From Candidatus Paenalcaligenes intestinipullorum (lineage in GTDB: Bacteria; Pseudomonadota; Gammaproteobacteria; Burkholderiales; Burkholderiaceae_B): a DNA stretch of 11,179 bases. Below the pieces are notes generated by a model. That model ran no database searches and had not been told where the DNA came from. It saw only the letters and a program-made list of their open reading frames with translations. Of this stretch, positions 1 to 6,265 are shown one piece after another. Within the stretch, counting starts at the first letter, position 1. Each line of letters begins with the position of its first letter. The stretch lies in contig DWUQ01000061.1 in assembly GCA_019120675.1 (NCBI GenBank), positions 1-11,179 of the forward strand, written 5' to 3'. Both the position numbers and the translations under genes were made by a program.

Positions 1-125
1 CATTCTCTTTATCTCTTATTGTTACTTGTCGTGCAATCGTTAAAAACCTGATTCAGTATAAAGCATCTTATTGCTTAGGGCTCATACACAGCATGAGCTT
101 AGTGGTAAGAGTCTTCTATGTATAA

Positions 126-158
126 CTAATATTAGACGCATAATGTAATAACATTATG
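126..158. repeat. Two adjacent perfect palindromes
   Basis: CTAATATTAG (126-135) is a perfect 10-base palindrome. Three bases later, CATAATGT (139-146) and ACATTATG (151-158) form a perfect 8-bp inverted repeat around an AATA loop. No U-run follows on either strand, so an intrinsic terminator is unlikely. The pair could be a protein-binding site or hairpin, but AT-rich DNA produces such dyads by chance fairly easily. Confidence 0.4.
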
Positions 159-445
159 TCAAATTAAAAAGTTATTTAATCAAAGAAGAGAGCAAAATTT
201 TGTATCCAACAAAACAAACACTCGTATGCAAAGACAATTCAATCTTCTCTCCTTAGACAGGAGAAGGCAACAAACCTTATTTAGCTCAAACAAATTACGC
301 CGATAGAGTATCAACTAGAACTCATCAGTTGCTTAGGTAACTACTAAAGGGGATAGGGCAAAGCCGAAACTTTAGAGGCTAGCCAGAGCAGTAAGCTCAG
401 GCTCATAACTAGACGGTAGAGTTATTTTCTACGAATGTTAAGGCA

Positions 446-497
446 GGCCAATTTTGGCCCACCAAATTCAAGTGCTCCACTAAATGGTCCACTAAAC
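446..497. repeat. Short CCACYAAA repeats next to a GGCCAA dyad
   Basis: Three related 12-mers run in the same direction: GGCCCACCAAAT (456-467), GCTCCACTAAAT (474-485) and GGTCCACTAAAC (486-497). Their starts are 18 and 12 bases apart. The first overlaps an inverted repeat, GGCCAA-TT-TTGGCC (446-459). Short direct repeats beside a dyad, a few tens of bases from a tRNA 3' end, resemble arm-type integrase sites or an autoregulated integrase promoter, but no integrase gene is present to support that. The repeat pattern is seen directly; the function is inference. Confidence 0.4.
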
Positions 498-502
498 CCA
501 TA

Positions 503-543
503 GAAACAAAAAAGCACTTAAAGCGGTGAAGCTCTAAGTGCTT
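503..543 (-). terminator. Rho-independent terminator of tRNA-Pro
   Basis: Arms AAGCACTTA (512-520) and TAAGTGCTT (535-543) form a perfect 9-bp stem, and an inner AGC/GCT pairing extends it past one mismatch. Read on the minus strand, the stem is followed immediately by TTTTTGTTTC (511 down to 502). The orientation and a gap of about 20 bases after the tRNA CCA end fit termination of the tRNA transcript. It would also end any read-through from the FUSC gene upstream. Confidence 0.85.
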
Positions 544-562
544 GATTGTTTTGAGGTATTCT

Positions 563-641
<79 letters not shown>

Positions 642-649
642 AGAATTAA

Positions 650-678
650 ACTATAGCGCATATAAAAAAATGTGTCAA
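650..678 (-). promoter_or_regulatory. Sigma70 promoter of tRNA-Pro
   Basis: On the minus strand a consensus -35 TTGACA (complement of 673-678) is separated by exactly 17 bases from the -10 TATAGT (complement of 650-655). The -10 ends 10 bases before the mature tRNA 5' end at 639, so the precursor leader would be only a few bases. The TGA stop codon of the FUSC gene (675-677) lies inside the -35 hexamer, so promoter and upstream gene overlap. Confidence 0.9.
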
Positions 679-2852
679 GCCTTTTGTGACTGTTTGATGG
701 CTGAAGGGACCTGAGAGGCAGCGCTCAACCCATGAGCGTGTTGCAACTCGCTAATGAGCTGATTAATTAACGTTTGTGCCGCGCTGTCTGCTGGCTGGGA
801 AGGGGCTTCGTTCGGTAAGTCGCCTAAGGCAGTGGGTACCGTACCCAAAGACTGACTGGGTTGTGTACTTGAAAACTCTGTAGCTTGAATTTGACCATGA
901 TCCAGCCAATCGGCCAGCTGTTGAAGTTGGCTTTGCTCGGCTGCACTGAGCGCTTGGTCAGATTGCGTAGCATAAACTGTAATCGCATCCGCCACACGAC
1001 TGGCGCTAGAAATCAACGGGTACCAAGCTAGAGCCTCATTGCGGGCTGGCGGTGGGTCAATCAGCTGACGTTGTAACGTAGCGCGCAAGCTGTTGAGCTG
1101 ACGATACACCTCACGTCTGGGGCTAAGACTAGGGGCAGTCGCATTAGTGGTTTGGTTCTTGTCGCGCAAGGCTACCGCGAGATTAACGCTGCTGAGTAAG
1201 TAACGGCTTAAGCTATGACGCAACTGGCTAAAGCTACGACTGAGTTGCTCGCGGTGGGTTTTAGGCCAGATTAAATAACCAAAAACCAATACGATCGCGC
1301 CACCGATCAGCGTGTTTTCAAAGCGTAAAAAGGCAAAATTAGGATGCAAACCAATGTGGTGAGGGCTAACCGAATCAATCAGCATCAAAATAATCGGCGT
1401 TAGAAAGATATTCATCATGATATAAGAATGCTGTATTGCCCAAGGCAGGCAAGCCGCAAAAAACACCATGGCGACAATATAAAACCCATTAAATGGTACG
1501 TAATGCAGGGCAAGCGCTCCCAACAGAACACCTAGGCTAGTGCCCACACAACGCAAAATAGTACGGGAGAAAATAGAACCCAGATCGGGCTTCATAACTA
1601 AAAAAATGGTAAGCGGTGTCCAATACCAATGTGAACCATTGTCAAACCAGTGCAAACCAAATCCTAACGCACAGCAAAGCATCAAGGCGTAAGCATTACG
1701 TAGCACTTCTGGGGCAATAGAGAGCTGACTTCTTGCAACACGAAAACGACTTAACCAAGAGTGATTGGAAGAATTGGTCGGGGCAGAGGTTTCTTTGGAT
1801 TGTGGGGAACAAGAAGAGGTTGCGGTTGTTGAGGGAGAGGCCTCTTCAGTGGCGCCTTGAAAGTTTGGGAGTAACGCTGTGGTGAGCTTTGACAGCGCAA
1901 AGCTTAGAACATTATTTTGCGTCAAGACTGTAGGTAAGCGTAACGCAGGTAAGGCCTTATCGGTTGCGGCCTTTGTCTTGAAAGTGTGATAGTTATGATA
2001 ATGTTCCGACAAAAGCGATAAATAATCGCTTGCGGCGCGTAATTCATTTGGATTATGGGTGCTGAGTAACGCGGAAAATAGAGCTTCAAAGCGTTGCAGC
2101 AATGCAGACAAACGCTCGGACTCCGGGTTGCGACCTTGAGCATGCGAGCGAGTCTGAAACATAAAGGCGTAGAGGTTTTCTTGGGCGCTAGTAAAGTCGT
2201 GTTCGCGTTGTTCGACCACAGCACGAGGAGCTTCAGTACTAGCTTGTGCGAGCTGTTGACAGGCGGTTAATACGGTAGCTATGGTCTGGTGGGTCGGGTG
2301 ATGGCGACGAAACATAGCTTCGATACCCAATAAAGCGGCGTACCAAGCGCTACCGAGCAATATAAACCCAGCGGCTTGCCCATAATTGGTCAGGGCTGGA
2401 TTGCCAATTGCTACGGTACCCATAATCAGCATTTGCAACGTGCCCACCGACAGTAATGCGTTAATACTGCTTAAGAGTGCACTGCAAAACCCAATCAGTG
2501 CCATGATCAGTACCACCCATCCCCAAGGTAGGTTACTTAAGTACCCCAGTAGCAGACCTAAGCTGGCAAAGGCCGCGCTCAGTATGATTTTATAAAAGCT
2601 ATAGCGATAGCTGCCATCACGTTCGCCAGTAATTTGCAACATGCTGGCCATAGCCAGCCACATACAAATAGATAATTGGTCAGTCACAAAACCAATCGCC
2701 ATGGGCGCGCCAATACTGAGCGCTGCACGACTCGATCGCCAACTATTCCAACTACTGACTTGATGTTGAGTAAGCAACTGCAATAGCCAAGAGCTAGGTT
2801 GTGTTGAGGTATTGGAATGATGAAAAAAGTGAGGAATCGTGAGCTTGGGCAT
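675..2852 (-). CDS. FUSC-family inner-membrane protein (YccS/AaeB-like)
   Basis: A 725-residue membrane protein with the two-block layout of FUSC proteins, a family that includes the aromatic acid efflux component AaeB and YccS/YhfK. An N-terminal group of membrane helices (about 42-178) is followed by a long soluble helical region (about 190-375) with a Ser/Thr/Pro-rich linker near 335-365. A second helical group follows (about 384-530), then a soluble C-terminal tail. The second group carries the family signature: WTPLTIFLVMKPDLG at 411-425, an SRTILRCVGTSLG stretch at 429-441, and a helix ending GYLIWPKT at 525-532. Transported substrate cannot be told from sequence; no AaeA-like membrane-fusion partner is adjacent. 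The ATG start has no clear Shine-Dalgarno, but the next methionine (51) would cut into the first helix. It is divergent from the endonuclease gene, and its stop codon lies in the tRNA promoter. Confidence 0.85.
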   Translation of the reverse strand: MPKLTIPHFFHHSNTSTQPSSWLLQLLTQHQVSSWNSWRSSRAALSIGAPMAIGFVTDQLSICMWLAMASMLQITGERDGSYRYSFYKIILSAAFASLGLLLGYLSNLPWGWVVLIMALIGFCSALLSSINALLSVGTLQMLIMGTVAIGNPALTNYGQAAGFILLGSAWYAALLGIEAMFRRHHPTHQTIATVLTACQQLAQASTEAPRAVVEQREHDFTSAQENLYAFMFQTRSHAQGRNPESERLSALLQRFEALFSALLSTHNPNELRAASDYLSLLSEHYHNYHTFKTKAATDKALPALRLPTVLTQNNVLSFALSKLTTALLPNFQGATEEASPSTTATSSCSPQSKETSAPTNSSNHSWLSRFRVARSQLSIAPEVLRNAYALMLCCALGFGLHWFDNGSHWYWTPLTIFLVMKPDLGSIFSRTILRCVGTSLGVLLGALALHYVPFNGFYIVAMVFFAACLPWAIQHSYIMMNIFLTPIILMLIDSVSPHHIGLHPNFAFLRFENTLIGGAIVLVFGYLIWPKTHREQLSRSFSQLRHSLSRYLLSSVNLAVALRDKNQTTNATAPSLSPRREVYRQLNSLRATLQRQLIDPPPARNEALAWYPLISSASRVADAITVYATQSDQALSAAEQSQLQQLADWLDHGQIQATEFSSTQPSQSLGTVPTALGDLPNEAPSQPADSAAQTLINQLISELQHAHGLSAASQVPSAIKQSQKA

Positions 2853-2944
2853 AGAGCAACTAGGCGTAGAGTAGTTTTATTGTTTACACTTCAGGGCGTT
2901 TCCTTCCCATATGTAAATCATAGTGTAGATAGTAATAGCAGATT
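2853..2944. promoter_or_regulatory. Divergent intergenic region (FUSC / endonuclease)
   Basis: This 92-base gap must hold promoters for both flanking genes. TTTACA (2883-2888) and its complement TGTAAA (2912-2917) form an inverted pair that could supply a -35 element on each strand. No -10 at standard spacing is convincing for either. Neither gene has a strong Shine-Dalgarno. I see nothing firmer. Confidence 0.3.
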
Positions 2945-3838
2945 ATGGCCGCTCGTACCCCTAAAAAACGTCGTTCATCTAAAAAGTCACCTTCCTTGCC
3001 ATTTGGCCGTAAATGTAAACTAGCGGGCGTGTCGGCTGCAGCAGTCTTTGCTGTAGTGGGTTTTGTGTTAAATCCTAATCTGCGCGAGCTCTCCAAAGTT
3101 GAACGTGCGGTAGCAGAGCTGATTCAGAGCATTCAAAACCCAGGTTCAGAGCTGCTGGCACCTACCGGTAAGTATGTGCAGACGCAGTTCCAGTCCTGTC
3201 CACACTTTTTCCCCCAGCAGCAGCCACCGATCGTACCCAGTCAAAATAGATTGCGCGAAATGTGTTTTGACTCGTTTGCTATTTTGCATAATGGCCAGAC
3301 CAAAACACCTGTGTTTGTGGCGCAGCGCTTAAATAAACGCATGTTAGAGCAGGCTAAAGAAGTGCCGCGCAGCAATCGTTTTTACGAAGAAGCGCGTTTG
3401 CCTTCTGCGGATCGTGCGACCTTAGCGGATTATCGTAATTCTGGTTACTCGCGTGGCCACATGGCTCCTGCAGGTGATATGGATACACCAGAGGCGATGG
3501 CGCAAAGTTTTTCATTATCCAATATGGTGCCACAAAACCAAACCCATAATGCGGGAGCCTGGAGTAAAGTGGAGGGCGATACGCGACAGTATGTCCGTCG
3601 CGCCAAAGGGGATGTGTACGTGGTTACCGGCCCTGTGTATGGCCAGCGTACCTCTTATATTGGTGAGAACCGTGTGGCGGTACCAGAGTATATTTATAAG
3701 CTGGTGTATGACCCGAGCGACCATCGAGCGTGGGTGTATTGGCATAAAAACGACCCCAAAACCGTAGTGGGCAACCCCATTAGCTACGAAGAGTTTGTGA
3801 AGCGTACGGGGCTACAAATTTTACCAACGGTGCATTAA
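2945..3838 (+). CDS. Membrane-anchored DNA/RNA non-specific endonuclease (NucA/EndoG superfamily)
   Basis: A 297-residue beta-beta-alpha-metal nuclease that cleaves single- and double-stranded DNA and RNA with Mg2+. The active-site block is YSRGHMAPAGD at 168-178, with general-base His172. The Mg2+ ligand Asn202 is followed by Trp206 (+4) and Glu210 (+8), the spacing seen in Serratia nuclease (N119, W123, E127). The first motif residue is Ser rather than the commoner Asp (SRGH for DRGH), a variant also found in EXOG-type enzymes. The N-terminus is very basic (residues 5-26), followed by a hydrophobic stretch at about 28-43 and no obvious signal-peptidase site, so it is probably an inner-membrane anchor with the nuclease in the periplasm. 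No immunity protein of the NuiA type is adjacent. The ATG lacks a strong ribosome site, but the charged-then-hydrophobic N-terminus supports this start. Confidence 0.9.
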   Translation: MAARTPKKRRSSKKSPSLPFGRKCKLAGVSAAAVFAVVGFVLNPNLRELSKVERAVAELIQSIQNPGSELLAPTGKYVQTQFQSCPHFFPQQQPPIVPSQNRLREMCFDSFAILHNGQTKTPVFVAQRLNKRMLEQAKEVPRSNRFYEEARLPSADRATLADYRNSGYSRGHMAPAGDMDTPEAMAQSFSLSNMVPQNQTHNAGAWSKVEGDTRQYVRRAKGDVYVVTGPVYGQRTSYIGENRVAVPEYIYKLVYDPSDHRAWVYWHKNDPKTVVGNPISYEEFVKRTGLQILPTVH

Positions 3839-4062
3839 GGGGCTTCAATACTTAAGTCTTTGATGAGTACTGCAAAGCGATCAGAAGCCGGCAAGTGGCA
3901 GCTGCCTATGCGTACATTCACGGCTTCTCCATACAGCTCGGAAAGGGCGGTAGCGATGGCGGCTTCGGTTTCAGCAATGGATTTGGATTTAAACAGTTTG
4001 GAAACAGCAGGTAAGCCATCGATGGCGTGTAAAATAGCTCGATGAGGATTCGGTTCAGTCAT
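3835..4062 (-). CDS. Hypothetical 75-residue protein
   Basis: Family not recognised. The frame is supported by a strong ribosome binding site, AGGAG (complement of 4068-4072), five bases before the ATG. It fills the gap between the endonuclease and the next promoter region. The protein looks soluble: there is no signal peptide or membrane helix, a helical N-terminal half (Ala/Glu-rich around 28-43), and a likely strand-turn-strand half containing NVRIGSCHLP (49-58) and RFAVLIKDLSI (62-72). It converges on the endonuclease gene and the two stop codons share the bases TTAA at 3835-3838. A role as nuclease inhibitor is conceivable from position, but the convergent orientation argues against a toxin-immunity pair and nothing in the sequence shows it. 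Confidence 0.7.
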   Translation of the reverse strand: MTEPNPHRAILHAIDGLPAVSKLFKSKSIAETEAAIATALSELYGEAVNVRIGSCHLPASDRFAVLIKDLSIEAP

Positions 4063-4206
4063 GGTGGCTCCTAACTAAGGCTGAGTATGAATGCGGGGTA
4101 TGCGTTTTATCTTAAAAGGCCGATGCAAGGCTAGGTTTGTGGCAAATCAAGGCTTATCGGCTTTTATACCAGCAATGGGTAACTAGGCGTAACCACAGAG
4201 GGAGTT
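4063..4206. promoter_or_regulatory. Divergent intergenic region with imperfect inverted repeat
   Basis: The region separates the 75-residue gene (minus) from the DUF445 gene (plus) and should contain both promoters. AAAAGGCCGAT (4114-4124) and ATCGGCTTTT (4156-4165) form a 10-bp stem with one bulged base, around a loop of about 31 bases. It ends in four T on both strands but lies upstream of both genes, so it is more likely an operator or leader structure than a terminator. A TTATAC (4164-4169) could serve as -10 for the plus-strand gene, but I see no -35 at good spacing. Confidence 0.3.
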
Positions 4207-5466
4207 ATGAGCGCGACAGCATCCACCACAGCATTTAAACGTATGCGAGCGATGGCGACAGGCTTATTGCTGGGTGTGTTTGTTTTGTTTTTAATTGCTC
4301 GTACGCTAGAAGGCAGTGCAAGCGTTTGGGGGTATATTCGTGCTTTTGCCGAAGCCGGCATGGTCGGGGCGATTGCCGATTGGTTTGCGGTGACCGCTAT
4401 TTTTCGTCATCCCTTGGGCTTACCCATTCCGCATACAGCCATTGTGCCACGCAAACAAGCCGCATTAGGCCTCAGTTTGGGCCGCTTTATCAGTGATTAT
4501 TTCCTAACGGTTGAGCAACTGATGCCTAAGGTGCAGCGCTATCAGCCGATCCGGCGGCTGACTCGTTGGCTCAGTCGTAAAGCCAATGCGCAGTTAGTGG
4601 CACAATACGCGACCGTATGGCTGCAGCATGCCCTAAGCGCTGCTCGTGATACCCGTGCGGCGCGCTATTTTCAAGTCACGATTTTAGAAGGCTTACAGCA
4701 CGCTAACTTAGGGCGGTGGATAGGGAAGTTGTTGGCCGCACTTACCGAGGGCCAGCGTCACCAAGAGGTGGTGGAGCTCGCTTTACAGTGGTTGGACGAG
4801 GCCTTGCAGAATGAAGACTTGCAACGCAAGTTGGCGCACGCCATTAGCAGTGAGCTACGTGGCACTTTGTATTTAAAATCGCTCAGTGCTATTGCTGGAG
4901 GTTGGTCCACGGATAAGTTAGTGGCTGCACTCAGTCGCGAGCTCTCTGCCATGAGTCGCGATCCGGAGCACGAATTGCGTCAAAGTTTTGAGGAGGCTTT
5001 GCAAACGTTGATTAGCCGCCTACAAGACGATGCCGACTTTCAAACGCAGATTCAGCAATGGCAAAACGACTGGTTGGCCGAGCCTGCGGTGACGCATTAT
5101 GTACAAACGGTCTGGTCGCAAATCATTAATAAAATCGAATTGGACCTACAGCAACCGCACTCACTCATTCAGGCTCGTTTGGCCCAAGCACTGCAGCTTT
5201 TTGCTCGTGAGCTCTATAAGGACGAGGCAGCTCAAAGCGTCCTCAACGACAAGCTCCATGAAGTGCTGCCCCTTATTATTGAAAAGTATCGGCATCGTGT
5301 AGCGTTGTATATCCAAGAGCGCGTCGAATCATGGGACAGCGCTGAGCTGGTGGATCAGCTTGAAACCCAAATCGGTAAAGACCTGCAGTTTATCCGCATC
5401 AATGGCACGTTAGTGGGTGGTTTGGTGGGGCTGACTCTGCATACTTTTAGTCAATGGGTGTGGTGA
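4207..5466 (+). CDS. DUF445 family membrane protein (YjiN-like)
   Basis: A 419-residue protein matching the DUF445 family end to end. The N-terminal membrane helix (about 16-33) is followed by the family signature: an AGMVGAIADWFAVTAIFRHP stretch (50-69), then GLPIPHTAIVPR (71-82) and LGRFISDYFL (91-100). The middle (about 105-385) is a long helical, coiled-coil-like soluble region rich in Gln, Leu and Ala. The C-terminus has the second conserved block, FIRINGTLVGGLVGL, followed by the closing membrane helix. Members sit in the inner membrane with the helical region extending outward; their biochemical function is not established. The start has a purine-rich AGAGGGAG just upstream (4197-4204), with short spacing; Met13 or Met16 are alternatives that would keep the helix. 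Confidence 0.9.
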   Translation: MSATASTTAFKRMRAMATGLLLGVFVLFLIARTLEGSASVWGYIRAFAEAGMVGAIADWFAVTAIFRHPLGLPIPHTAIVPRKQAALGLSLGRFISDYFLTVEQLMPKVQRYQPIRRLTRWLSRKANAQLVAQYATVWLQHALSAARDTRAARYFQVTILEGLQHANLGRWIGKLLAALTEGQRHQEVVELALQWLDEALQNEDLQRKLAHAISSELRGTLYLKSLSAIAGGWSTDKLVAALSRELSAMSRDPEHELRQSFEEALQTLISRLQDDADFQTQIQQWQNDWLAEPAVTHYVQTVWSQIINKIELDLQQPHSLIQARLAQALQLFARELYKDEAAQSVLNDKLHEVLPLIIEKYRHRVALYIQERVESWDSAELVDQLETQIGKDLQFIRINGTLVGGLVGLTLHTFSQWVW

Positions 5467-5542
5467 TCGAGCTGACTTACATACAATGCGAGTAAAAGCC
5501 GCCTCTTAGCTTGGCACATTGCTTTACGTTTTGAACGCTCTC
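5467..5542. other. Convergent gap with no clear terminator
   Basis: These 76 bases separate the stop codons of the DUF445 gene (plus) and the exonuclease gene (minus). A weak GCC/GGC pairing near 5499-5515 flanked by AAAA is the only candidate hairpin and is not convincing. Termination here may depend on Rho or happen within the opposing gene. Confidence 0.4.
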
Positions 5543-6223
5543 TTAAAAGTTGGCTTGCACCGCCATTTTTACATAAGGGTCTAAACCATCTTGACGAAGC
5601 AGCCAGGCTTTGTAATCGCTGGGTAAATCGGCAATAGGCATGCCACGGTGTTTGCCAAAGGGCATGATTTCAGGGATACGCGCGCGCTCGGAGTAGCGCC
5701 AGAGCTCTTCCCAAGTGGCTAGAGTAGGCTGGTGCTCGGTATTAATACGTTGGATTAGCGCTTGAAGCAACACCAAGCAATTTTGCACATCCGCCAGTGC
5801 GGAGTGGGCGGCTCGTAAACGCTCACGTGCATTAGTGCGATCGAGATGATAAATCAACGCCGATTGGCTGTGACTGTCTAAACCGGGTAAATAACGACGT
5901 GCTAGCGCTAAGGTGCAAATACGTTTTACCCCTTCAGGGCTACCAATCACTTGCCAGTCATAGTCCACATTGTGACCAATCAAGTACTGAGTCTCCGCGG
6001 GTAGTCTAAACGTGCTGTGTGAGGGGCAGTTTTGTAACTCCTCATCATAAATATGATGGGTCGCCAACGCGCCCAAGCTGATTTTGTGGTCGGGGCGGTA
6101 GCGTTGCTCGAACTGCTGGATAATCGACAGCGAAGTAGGGGAGTCTAATTCGAGCCAAGCGGCTTCAATCAGTTGTGGATGAGTAGTGCCCGTCGTTTCG
6201 GTGTCAAATAATAAAGCGTGCAT
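5543..6223 (-). CDS. DEDDh 3'-5' exonuclease, ExoX-like
   Basis: A 226-residue exonuclease of the DEDDh class, close in layout to E. coli exodeoxyribonuclease X, a single-strand DNA exonuclease used in mismatch repair and recombination. The catalytic set is visible: Asp7 and Glu9 in FDTETTG, Asp89 in the HNVDYD motif (84-89), and His140/Asp145 in AHSALAD. A C-terminal FGKHRGMPIADLPSDYKAWL block (189-208) matches the FGKYRGKAV...YLRWL tail of ExoX, also seen as a small separate domain (DUF3820-like) in other proteins. It lies 42 bases downstream of ktrB on the same strand, with no terminator between, so it is probably co-transcribed with the potassium genes. No Shine-Dalgarno precedes the ATG; the region upstream is T-rich. 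The start is fixed by the catalytic Asp7 so close to the N-terminus. Confidence 0.88.
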   Translation of the reverse strand: MHALLFDTETTGTTHPQLIEAAWLELDSPTSLSIIQQFEQRYRPDHKISLGALATHHIYDEELQNCPSHSTFRLPAETQYLIGHNVDYDWQVIGSPEGVKRICTLALARRYLPGLDSHSQSALIYHLDRTNARERLRAAHSALADVQNCLVLLQALIQRINTEHQPTLATWEELWRYSERARIPEIMPFGKHRGMPIADLPSDYKAWLLRQDGLDPYVKMAVQANF

Positions 6224-6265
6224 AAATAAAAAGCGTCAAAAAATCGAAAATGGAACAACTTAAGC

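Larger units (their letters stand above)
1..502. other. AT-rich non-coding region downstream of tRNA-Pro
   Basis: No reading frame here has both reasonable length and a ribosome binding site; the longest I could read by eye are about 30 codons. The block is more AT-rich than the genes to its right. It holds several dyads: arms 80-85/93-98 (GCTCAT/ATGAGC), CTAATATTAG at 126-135, an 8-bp stem at 139-158, TCTCCT/AGGAGA at 248-264, and GGCTAGCC at 377-384. CCACYAAA repeats lie at 456-497. It sits on the 3' side of a tRNA gene, past that gene's terminator, where integrative elements often insert. It could be the edge or scar of such an element, or simply a long intergenic region with an unrecognised small RNA. 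No integrase, transposase or duplicated tRNA 3' end is visible inside the window. Confidence 0.5.

Noticed and set aside
404..502. A 30-codon minus-strand ORF (ATG near 502) and frames resembling an integrase tail
   Set aside because: Too short, no ribosome site, no integrase catalytic residues, and it overlaps the repeat units.
834..846. GGGTAC-C-GTACCC palindrome
   Set aside because: It lies in the FUSC coding sequence near the 3' end and is explained by ordinary codons for Gly-Thr-Val-Pro; no neighbouring copies.
1922..2224. A 100-codon minus-strand frame inside the FUSC gene
   Set aside because: Same strand, different frame, within the soluble part of a well-supported gene; its composition is not protein-like.
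5495..5520. Possible bidirectional terminator between DUF445 and exonuclease genes
   Set aside because: Only three to four base pairs form and the T-run does not follow the stem directly.
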